Shown: in pieces, positions 17,348 to 24,900 of the stretch | Numbering within the stretch: position 1 is the first letter of the stretch | Layout of the letters: every line of letters begins with the position of its first letter | DNA from: Gammaproteobacteria bacterium | GTDB taxonomy: Bacteria > Pseudomonadota > Gammaproteobacteria > Steroidobacterales > Steroidobacteraceae | Direction: 5' to 3' | Length of the DNA: 64,000 nucleotides | Assembly: GCA_025358295.1 (NCBI GenBank) | Contig: JANYJY010000004.1 | Coordinates: forward strand, 20,218-84,217 | Position numbers and translations under genes: made by a program | The notes under the pieces: generated by a model | What the model was told of the DNA's origin: nothing | The model's database searches: none | The model's input: the letters and a program-made list of their open reading frames with translations, nothing else

Positions 17348-19240
17348 TCAACCCAAATACGAGGCCGCCGGCGGTCGGTTTGCCACGTCACAAGTCACTG
17401 AAACTCCGCCTTCTTCTCGAGAGGCGATCACCAGGCGGCCGCCCATGGAACTCGCCCGAAAACGCATGGTGCGCATGCCGAGACCGGGTCCGGGCGAGTT
17501 ATTGGACGGCAACCCGGCGCCGTCATCGACGATAGTCATTCGCAGGCCGTTGGCGTGCGCCCACAAGCTGATCTCGATGACTCTAGCCCTGCCATGCTTG
17601 AGCGCGTTCTGCACCGCCTCCTGGGCGATCCTGTACAGATGATTGCGCGCCTCGAGATCCAATGTGATTGAGGTGTCGAGACGTGAGCGAAAGCTCACCT
17701 CAGTGCTTTCAAAACTGCTTCGGGCTGCCAATGCGAGTAGCGCGCCATGGAGGCTGCCGTCGGCCTCGCTCAAGGGAGAGACTCCCTGCGCAATGCGACG
17801 CGCCGACTGAATACACGTGGTGGCGAGCGCGGCCAGCTGATTCAAGGCGGCGGCGATGGGTTGTCCGTTGCGTTCGGCGCGAGTCGCCAGCGCTCGCGCC
17901 GAGAGGGAAAGGCCGGTCAATTCCTGGCCCAGCCCGTCATGCAGCTCCTGCCCAATGCGGCGCTGCTCATTGCCGATGGCCTCGATGAGCGCGCTGCCGA
18001 GCGCCCGGCGCTCAGTGACATCGCTGGCGAACACCAATTCAGCGCGCCGCCCGCCCAAGTCTATGGCGCGGATCCAGACCTCGACGGCTAGCACTCGCCC
18101 GTCTCGAGTCTGGTGATGAGTCTCGAAGGGCTCCGGAGGCGACGCCGCTTCGTCATGCCCTTGGGGGAGCGGCAGGACACGCGATCCACCGCGCGTGGCG
18201 AACGTCGCCACCCGTCGTGACAGCAATTCCTCTCGGCTCCAGCCGTACTGACGCACCGCCGCCTCATTGACAAACATGAATTCCAGCGTCTCGGGATCAT
18301 GCACCCACAGGGGCTGGGGGCTACCGTCGAATATCTGTGCATACCGATGTTCAGCGAGAAGAGTCTCCCGCCCGGCCCGGTCGCGCTCATCGAGCAAGGC
18401 GGTAATGATCAGGCTCACGCCCGTGAGCGCAGCGCTATATGACCAGATGGTCGCCAGGCCGGCGGATTCCGACATGGCGCCGAAAACGCCGCGCCCGAAG
18501 GCGAAGCTCAATCCGGCGGCCCCGGAAATGGCCAGCGCGCCGAAGCTCGCCACCACCAAGCCGAAGCGGATGGCTGCGACCACCAGTAAAAGAAATGCCA
18601 GGGTTAGCACCAGAGGCCTGCCGACACCGTTCGGATCGAACAACAAGGTGCCAGCACAGCAAAGCACAACGCCGATCACCCACGCACCGCCTTGCGCCCA
18701 GTGCCCGACGAACTGGGCAAGGCTCTTACGACTCACGGCCACCAGCATGGGGCCGACGAGCATCACGCCGGCGGTGCTGTTGCTCCACCAGCGAAGCCAA
18801 CGCAGCGGGTCGAAACCCCGCGGCATTAGGTCGGACCAATAGAACCCCAGCATTCCGAGCGTGGGGACGGCCATGGTGCCGACGGCTCCGGCCACAATGA
18901 ACAGCGGTACGTCCCGCGCCCGGCCGAATCCGCTGTCGAAGCCGCGCACGTCGAGAAACCAGGCGGTAAACACTGCTGCAGTGGCGGATCCCGTACCGAC
19001 TGCCAGCGAGGCTATCACCGGCTGCTGCATCCATAGATCGATGGCCACGCTGGCGAGAAATACGGCTGGCCACATTGGCCGTCCCCAGCGTATGCAAGCC
19101 GCGGCCGATATTCCGGCGGCCAGCAGCGGCAAGGTCGGATGTACCCCGATGCTTGGCAACATGTACCCGAGGGTGCCTGCTGCAAAGACTGCGGCGAAAG
19201 TGCCCAACAATTTGGAAAGGTGTGTCGGATTCAAGTCCAT
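17348..19240 (-). CDS. MASE1-PAS sensor histidine kinase (NarL/HisKA_3 type)
   Basis: Inner-membrane sensor kinase of about 630 aa. Residues 1-300 hold 8-10 membrane segments of MASE1 type (start LLGTFAAVFAAGTLGYMLP). A PAS domain follows (about 305-420, with FDGSPQPLWVHDPETLEF and EELLSRRV). The HisKA_3 dimerisation domain has the phospho-His in RRIGQELHDGLGQELTGLSL (about 430-450), and the HATPase domain has LYRIAQEAVQNALKHGRA, DDGAGLP and GLGMRTMRFRA. Kinases of this type phosphorylate NarL/FixJ regulators, but no response-regulator gene is adjacent, so it is an orphan here. ATG 19240 is preferred over a TTG two codons upstream. It is divergent from the EamA gene with a 58-bp gap. Confidence 0.88.
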   Translation of the reverse strand: MDLNPTHLSKLLGTFAAVFAAGTLGYMLPSIGVHPTLPLLAAGISAAACIRWGRPMWPAVFLASVAIDLWMQQPVIASLAVGTGSATAAVFTAWFLDVRGFDSGFGRARDVPLFIVAGAVGTMAVPTLGMLGFYWSDLMPRGFDPLRWLRWWSNSTAGVMLVGPMLVAVSRKSLAQFVGHWAQGGAWVIGVVLCCAGTLLFDPNGVGRPLVLTLAFLLLVVAAIRFGLVVASFGALAISGAAGLSFAFGRGVFGAMSESAGLATIWSYSAALTGVSLIITALLDERDRAGRETLLAEHRYAQIFDGSPQPLWVHDPETLEFMFVNEAAVRQYGWSREELLSRRVATFATRGGSRVLPLPQGHDEAASPPEPFETHHQTRDGRVLAVEVWIRAIDLGGRRAELVFASDVTERRALGSALIEAIGNEQRRIGQELHDGLGQELTGLSLSARALATRAERNGQPIAAALNQLAALATTCIQSARRIAQGVSPLSEADGSLHGALLALAARSSFESTEVSFRSRLDTSITLDLEARNHLYRIAQEAVQNALKHGRARVIEISLWAHANGLRMTIVDDGAGLPSNNSPGPGLGMRTMRFRASSMGGRLVIASREEGGVSVTCDVANRPPAASYLG

Positions 19241-19298
19241 CGTCAAAGCCTACGACGAACCGCCCGAGCTTGTCGTCTATTTGTAGAATACCGGCCCT

Positions 19299-20207
19299 AT
19301 GCGCCCAAACACCCCTACGCCCAATTCCATGGCGGCCACTCGGCGAATGGGCTTGTTGCTGGCAACCGCGGGCGCGATCGCATTCTCCGGCAAGGCCATT
19401 ATCGTAAAATTGGCCTATCGGTACGGAGTCGATGCCGTCACTTTGATCATGTACCGCATGCTGTTCGGGCTGCCCCTGTTCGTGCTGCTCGCTGGGTGGG
19501 CGGGCCGGGGCAAAGCGCGGCTCACGCGGCGCGATGTGCGGGCGGTGATCGGTCTGGGATTCAGCGGCTCCTATCTCGCGAGCTTCCTGGACTTCGAGGG
19601 ACTGCGCTACATCAGCGCGAGCTTGGAACGCTTGATTCTCTACCTCGGGCCGACGCTGGTGCTGCTCATCGGTGTCATCATTTTCAAGCGCAAGGTCACG
19701 CGCCGGCTAATACTCGCACTGGCGATCAGTTATGCCGGCGTGTTGTGCGTGTTCGGACAGGAAGCGACATTGCAGGGTGCCGATGTGCCGCTGGGGGCGA
19801 CCCTGGTGTTCGCCAGCACGGTGAGCTACGCCCTGTATCTGGCCTATAGCGGAGAGGAAGTCAGGCGCATCGGGGCACTGCGACTCACCGGCCTTGCCAC
19901 CACAGTGGCATGCCTCATTTGCATTGCCCAATTCTTTATTTTAAGACCCTGGAGCGCCTTGACCGTGGCCCCGCAGGTCCTGTGGCTGTCGGTCTTGAAC
20001 GCCACCGTTTGCACATTTGCGCCCGTGCTCATGGTCATGATGGCGATCGAACGAATCGGCTCTACCTTGACCGCGCAGGCAGGTTTGGTCGGCCCCCTAT
20101 CGACGATCTTGATGGCCGCGGTGTTATTGGGCGAACCGTTCACCGTTTGGGTCGCCGCCGGCACGCTGCTGCTCATTGCCGGGATTTGGATGCTCAGGAA
20201 GCCGTAA
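19299..20207 (+). CDS. EamA-family (DMT superfamily) permease
   Basis: Inner-membrane protein of 302 aa with ten hydrophobic segments arranged as two EamA repeats (about residues 18-150 and 165-300). Typical signatures are AGAIAFSGKAIIVKLAYR at the first helix, LERLILYLGPTLVLLIGV at the end of repeat one, and AGLVGPLSTILMAAVLLGEPFT in repeat two. DMT carriers export or exchange amino acids, nucleosides and other metabolites; the substrate is not predictable. It is divergent from the histidine kinase and convergent with the cytochrome P460 gene ten bases away, so it is probably transcribed alone. Confidence 0.88.
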   Translation: MRPNTPTPNSMAATRRMGLLLATAGAIAFSGKAIIVKLAYRYGVDAVTLIMYRMLFGLPLFVLLAGWAGRGKARLTRRDVRAVIGLGFSGSYLASFLDFEGLRYISASLERLILYLGPTLVLLIGVIIFKRKVTRRLILALAISYAGVLCVFGQEATLQGADVPLGATLVFASTVSYALYLAYSGEEVRRIGALRLTGLATTVACLICIAQFFILRPWSALTVAPQVLWLSVLNATVCTFAPVLMVMMAIERIGSTLTAQAGLVGPLSTILMAAVLLGEPFTVWVAAGTLLLIAGIWMLRKP

Positions 20208-20216
20208 ATTCAGCGC

Positions 20217-20822
20217 CTATTTCTTTCTGTCGGACATTTCCTTCCGGTATTCCACAGACAGCGTGCCCTTGCTTTGCGCAATAGGCAACAGAGTCGGATA
20301 GAACTGCACGAAGCTTGTGTCCACTGCCGCGTGCGCAGCGTGACAGGAATAGCAATCGGCAGTCCGCGGAATGATTTTGGCCGGATCGTCGCCCTCGAAA
20401 CCGGCAAAGGCCCAGTCACTCGCGAATCGCGCATGATCCTTCACATGCACTTCGAGGGCGACGACCTTGGTGCCCTGATAGCTGCCTCTCTTGTTGATGG
20501 AGCCTATACTCTCCGCAGCGCGATTTTCAATCACCAGTACGGTCTTATCCGGCCAAGTACCTGTCGCCAAGAACGATCGATATGCCTGCGGATCGACGAA
20601 CACATTGTCAAAACTGTGCTCTCCCATCGGCATCGCGGCGCTGTAGCTCATGTCGAAGCCCGATGTGAGGTACACCCATTCCCGGTAGTGCGCCGGACGC
20701 TTCATCAATCCGTCTGACGTGTATTCCAAAAGCCCATTCCCCGTGCTTGCGCCGTCACCGAGCGCCGTTAGACAGAACATGGACAGGGTGCACGCGATCC
20801 TGGATATGATTTTGAGCGTCAT
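20217..20822 (-). CDS. Cytochrome P460 family protein
   Basis: Predicted periplasmic monohaem c-type protein of 201 aa. It has a signal peptide (hydrophobic residues about 5-22), the P460 family stretch YREWVYLTSGFDMSY (about 46-60), FDNVFVDPQAYRSFLATGTWPDKTV, and one haem site CYSCH (about residues 157-161). Characterised P460 proteins oxidise hydroxylamine or bind nitric oxide, but most homologues in heterotrophs are uncharacterised, and I cannot tell whether the lysine-haem crosslink occurs here. Its ATG overlaps the stop codon of the CocE-like gene by 4 nt (ATGA), making it the last gene of a four-gene translationally coupled operon. Confidence 0.88.
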   Translation of the reverse strand: MTLKIISRIACTLSMFCLTALGDGASTGNGLLEYTSDGLMKRPAHYREWVYLTSGFDMSYSAAMPMGEHSFDNVFVDPQAYRSFLATGTWPDKTVLVIENRAAESIGSINKRGSYQGTKVVALEVHVKDHARFASDWAFAGFEGDDPAKIIPRTADCYSCHAAHAAVDTSFVQFYPTLLPIAQSKGTLSVEYRKEMSDRKK

Positions 20823-23110
20823 CGGCGCACCGGAATATCGATGTAGCTGTCGTTGTGCCACTGAATCTTAATGGGAGCCTTGCCGTCGGCGATAGTCTCT
20901 TCGCTCACGTCGGCGCCGGTACCATAGTTGATTTGCCGATCCGGCCGCTTGCTGAGGCCGAGAATCATAATCAGGCGGCTGCCCGGAAGCAGCCGCCGGC
21001 TCGTCATCCGCTCGCTCTTGAACGCTAGCTCTTGGCGCTCACCCGCTTTTAATAAGTGACGCGTGACCCGGTCTCGTGCATAGCTGGCGCGAAATTCGTA
21101 GGTCGGATTGAAGAGATAAACATAGTCGCCACCGGGCAGTTGCTCATACAGCGTGACATTCATGTCCATATCCATCTTGTTTACGGTGAAATCGAGGCGC
21201 CCTGAAAACAGGCCATTGAATTCCGTCGTCTTCGGCATGGGATCGCTCACAAACATCAGGGCATTGTGCGTCGCTAGACTCGTGCTGATGAAATCGGCCG
21301 GCGCCGTCCAGGCGAAGTCGCTTCGATCGGTCAGACTGACCGTCTGCCGCAAGGCAGCGGGACGCGACGCCTTGCGCTGCATGAGCCGATGCTTATCGCC
21401 GGAGCCGCCGCTGTCCAGATAGAATCGCAGCGAGCCCTTCGCCATTCCCTCGAGCGAAGCGGCGTGCCGCCATTCATTGGCTCCCATGACCTCAAAATTG
21501 ACTCGATCCCCCAGCAGGGGCGGCATTGCGGCGCCCTTTAAGACATGATCGAACCACTGATAGCGCAGTTCGCGAAGGTCGATCAGTGCGGCGGAATCCA
21601 CTTCATACCCCTGCAACATGGCCAATGGTCCTTGGTGCATTACGCCGTCGTCGTAAGGTCCGATCAACAAGGTGTGATTAGCTCGCGGATTGTATTTATG
21701 GTGCTGCGTGAAGTAATACAGTGCGCCCGGCTCGCTGCCGGCGTAATAGCCCGTGGTGGTCAGCACCGGGATATTGATGCGGGCGAATTGTTCGCGGTAT
21801 GGGATCATGTTCTGCCAGTAGCGATCGTAGCTGGGGTGATTGAGCCAACGGATGAAGATTGCATTGGCCTTGCCGTACACTCGGCCCAAATCGCGATAGC
21901 GCTTGCCGCTTCTGTACCACTTCTGATCGAGTGCGCGCCAAGACGCATCATCGTAGTAGCCGCTGTCGTCGGACGGTTTGGTATTGGTGACGTAGGAGGA
22001 CCAGCGGTACCCGGAGTTCTGAAAAATTCCGCCCGCCATGGACATGTCGACTCCGGGCGCATTGGCCGCGGAGGTGGCGATGGCCTTGAGGGCAGAGGGC
22101 AGGCGTTTGGCGGCCGCCCACGCGGCAAATCCGCTGTAGCCGTCGCCGAACATCCCCACGCGACCGTCGCTCCATGACTGCTTGGCTATCCAGTCGATCA
22201 CCGTGCGGGAGTCCTCGCCGTCGAACTGATAGGGAACTACCGTGCGCAGACCGGTGCGTACTCCGCGCGTGTAGGCAACCACTCCCACATAACCGTGCGA
22301 CGCGCACTCCAAGGCATAGTTCTGCGAGTCGTAGATGGTGAATTCGAGCAGCGCGGGATACCGCTTGGCCGACCCATTGGGGCGAACCACCAGAACGGCA
22401 ATGCTGGCGCCGTCAGAAGTTTTGACCTGAACGCCTTCTTCCACCGTGTAGCGGCGGCGATCATCTTCGGCCACCAGCGGCGCAACCAGTGGACCGAAAC
22501 TGCGATAGGCATCGAACGACAGATACTTCCAGATCAGATCCACGGCGGCCGGCTGGTCGATGCTGTCACTGGTTCGCTGTTTATCGAGCGCCTTTTGCAG
22601 ATCCTCCTGATACACGGAAGCCGCAGTGCCCAGCCAGCGCGTGATCGCGAAGGCGTCCTGGTCATTCAGACGCGCCAGAACCTCGTGGAACGATCGGATG
22701 AATCCGTCGGCGAATGAGACTTTATTCTCCGCTTGAACGGCCTTTGCGTAGGCATAGATGTCGAATATCCAAGCCCGGCTGATGGGCCGACCGGCATCCA
22801 AGCGGCGCCGCCGATCGCGCAGCGACTGCCGCGAGACATCCGCCGCCGGATAGTTTCCCGCAACCATTTGCAAGGCGGAGACATTGGCAAGATAGCGATC
22901 CGGATCGGCCTCTTGATAGACGGGAAGGACGCGCTCTGCCAAATCGCGCATCGCCGCGGCCAACGCCGTGCTGCTCGTCGACGCTGGCGCATGAAATTCG
23001 AATTCTGGCGCGGCGGCCCGTGACGGCAGCATCGTGAGAAAGCTGAGCGAGACGCAAACACCCAGCCTGCAGGCGGCAATCATCCAGGTTGCTCTCACGA
23101 CCCGGGTCAT
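20819..23110 (-). CDS. CocE/NonD (S15-type) hydrolase homologue lacking the catalytic triad
   Basis: Exported alpha/beta-hydrolase-like protein of 763 aa with a signal peptide (about residues 7-34) and a helical N-terminal region up to about 215. The hydrolase domain (about 225-500) and the C-terminal jelly-roll domain of S15/CocE proteins (about 520-755) follow. Active family members have GxSYxG, GYYD and PYDH around Ser, Asp and His. Here the same places read FGDGYSGF (Gly324), TTGYYAGS (Ala457) and IGPYDDG (Asp488), so all three triad residues seem replaced, each by a single-base codon change. The frame is intact and the rest well conserved, pointing to a maintained pseudoenzyme rather than decay. 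ATG 23110 overlaps the ABC gene stop by 4 nt. Confidence 0.87.
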   Translation of the reverse strand: MTRVVRATWMIAACRLGVCVSLSFLTMLPSRAAAPEFEFHAPASTSSTALAAAMRDLAERVLPVYQEADPDRYLANVSALQMVAGNYPAADVSRQSLRDRRRRLDAGRPISRAWIFDIYAYAKAVQAENKVSFADGFIRSFHEVLARLNDQDAFAITRWLGTAASVYQEDLQKALDKQRTSDSIDQPAAVDLIWKYLSFDAYRSFGPLVAPLVAEDDRRRYTVEEGVQVKTSDGASIAVLVVRPNGSAKRYPALLEFTIYDSQNYALECASHGYVGVVAYTRGVRTGLRTVVPYQFDGEDSRTVIDWIAKQSWSDGRVGMFGDGYSGFAAWAAAKRLPSALKAIATSAANAPGVDMSMAGGIFQNSGYRWSSYVTNTKPSDDSGYYDDASWRALDQKWYRSGKRYRDLGRVYGKANAIFIRWLNHPSYDRYWQNMIPYREQFARINIPVLTTTGYYAGSEPGALYYFTQHHKYNPRANHTLLIGPYDDGVMHQGPLAMLQGYEVDSAALIDLRELRYQWFDHVLKGAAMPPLLGDRVNFEVMGANEWRHAASLEGMAKGSLRFYLDSGGSGDKHRLMQRKASRPAALRQTVSLTDRSDFAWTAPADFISTSLATHNALMFVSDPMPKTTEFNGLFSGRLDFTVNKMDMDMNVTLYEQLPGGDYVYLFNPTYEFRASYARDRVTRHLLKAGERQELAFKSERMTSRRLLPGSRLIMILGLSKRPDRQINYGTGADVSEETIADGKAPIKIQWHNDSYIDIPVRR

Positions 23111-24900
23111 TTGTCGCGTCCCGGACGGCTCATCGACGCAGCGAGGCCGTGATCCTCGCCTGCCTTGATCAAGTGCAAGGATCGCGTGAACAACGGATGT
23201 GCCTGTGCGGGGCCGCCGATATGGATGATTCCGGTGTGTTGCAATTCCTTCTCGAACACATCCATGACCAACTCGAGAATGTCGTCGTCCAAGGAGCCGA
23301 ATGTTCCATCGATGAGCACCCACGGCGGCGCCTGAAGCAGAATGCGCGCAACAACGAGGCACAGTTGCTCATCCTGACTCAGCTCCCGATCCCAGCGATG
23401 AGTGGTGTCGAGCAGCGGTGCGAGGCGTTCGAGACCGAGCCTGAACAGGGCCCGATTGAAGGCACTGTCGCCGAAACTCTCAGCCTTCAGAGGATACGCC
23501 AGAACCTCGCGCAAGGTACCGCGCGGCATGTAGACGGTCCCTCGCTGCAGGTAGAAAATCTGTTCGCCCGTCGGACGCGTAATGCGCCCGGCGCCCCAAG
23601 GCCACAATCCCGCTAGCGCTCTGAAAAGTTGCGTTTTACCGGTTCCCGGCGCGCCGAGAATCAGCACGCGCTCGCCGGTCGTCACCACAACCTTCGGCTC
23701 CTTGAGCATGTCTGCGTTCGCCGCGGAGACAATCCTCAGATCATCGAACCGGATCTCGCCGGGACTGCCATCGAGGTAGGTGATACGGCTCTCGAAACCG
23801 CTCGGCTCATTGGTCGTGGTCAGCGCGTAGCGAAAATTAGCGACCCGCAGCAAGGTCGCGCGCCAATCGGCAATGGCGCTGAAATTGTCGATAAACCAGC
23901 GCAGCGACGACTGTGCCTGGCTGAACGCCCCGGCCGCCATCATCAGACCGCCGAACGTCACCTTGCCGTTGAAATACAGGGGCGCTGCCGCAAGTATCGG
24001 CGCGATGATAGTGACCCAGCCGAAGCCGGAAGTAACCCATGTGAGGTTGGCATGGCCCATGACAATGCGGCGCGTTGCCGCGAGCACATTGCCCAAATGA
24101 AGTTCGATGCGGCGCTTCTCGTCGGCCTCGCCCTGCGCCAAGGAAATCTCATCGACATGCTCGTTGACGCGCACCAGCGAGAAACGCAGATCGGCCTCGC
24201 GCGCATAGCGGTCTGCATTGCGGCTGATCAGGCCTCGCCCCACCCAGTAGCTCAGAAGCGAGCCTGCGCTCGCATAGATAATCGCCGTCCACACCATGAA
24301 ACCGGGGATCGTATAGTCACGGTCGCCGACGCGAAAAATAAATCCGGTCGACAGCACCCAAAGTATGCCGGCGAAGGTAATGAACAGTATCGATGCCTGC
24401 AGCAGCCCGACGCCCAGGTCGGCCGACAGCTCGCACAACTTGCGTGCGTCTTCGTGAATGCGTTGATCCGGATTGACGCCCATGGAGCCCGAGTTGGCGA
24501 GCCAGAACGCACGGCGTGGCAACATCCAGTCACGCAATAGGCTGACGACGAGCCCCTCGCGCAGCTTGAGTTCCAGGGTCTCCACCAACCAGCGCTGTGC
24601 CACGTTGACCGCGAGCAGAAATCCGGCGATTAGAAAAAAGACGCCGAGCTCGAACAGGAAATCTCTCAGATCGCGGCGCGACAGGGCATCGTAGAACGGC
24701 TTGTTCCAGCCATTGAGCCGAATCTGGCCATAGGCCGTCGCCGCGACGATGAGAATAATGACGGCCACCAGCACCATGAGCGTCTTGCCCACGGGAGAGC
24801 CAAAAACGGTGCGGGTGATGAGGCTGACCTGGCGCCGAAAACTCAGCTGGGGGGTCTCGCCCTCGTGCGTAGCAGCGGTAGATTCCGTGGCAGGCTCCAT
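23107..24900 (-). CDS. SbmA/BacA (YddA)-type ABC membrane-ATPase fusion, degenerate nucleotide-binding domain
   Basis: Half-size ABC protein of 597 aa: five or six membrane helices (about residues 35-340) followed by a nucleotide-binding domain (about 370-585). The family hallmark NPDQRIHED is at about 143-151. Walker A is normal (GAPGTGKT, 416-423), but the signature reads LSQDEQ instead of LSxGEQ, Walker B reads VLIDGT where the catalytic Glu follows Asp in active proteins (Gly532), and the switch-loop His is replaced (IIHIGG). ATP binding may remain; hydrolysis is doubtful. Relatives move peptides or cobalamin-like compounds. The ATG at 24900 overlaps the upstream gene's stop by 4 nt, and its own stop overlaps the CocE-like start. 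Confidence 0.87.
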   Translation of the reverse strand: MEPATESTAATHEGETPQLSFRRQVSLITRTVFGSPVGKTLMVLVAVIILIVAATAYGQIRLNGWNKPFYDALSRRDLRDFLFELGVFFLIAGFLLAVNVAQRWLVETLELKLREGLVVSLLRDWMLPRRAFWLANSGSMGVNPDQRIHEDARKLCELSADLGVGLLQASILFITFAGILWVLSTGFIFRVGDRDYTIPGFMVWTAIIYASAGSLLSYWVGRGLISRNADRYAREADLRFSLVRVNEHVDEISLAQGEADEKRRIELHLGNVLAATRRIVMGHANLTWVTSGFGWVTIIAPILAAAPLYFNGKVTFGGLMMAAGAFSQAQSSLRWFIDNFSAIADWRATLLRVANFRYALTTTNEPSGFESRITYLDGSPGEIRFDDLRIVSAANADMLKEPKVVVTTGERVLILGAPGTGKTQLFRALAGLWPWGAGRITRPTGEQIFYLQRGTVYMPRGTLREVLAYPLKAESFGDSAFNRALFRLGLERLAPLLDTTHRWDRELSQDEQLCLVVARILLQAPPWVLIDGTFGSLDDDILELVMDVFEKELQHTGIIHIGGPAQAHPLFTRSLHLIKAGEDHGLAASMSRPGRDK

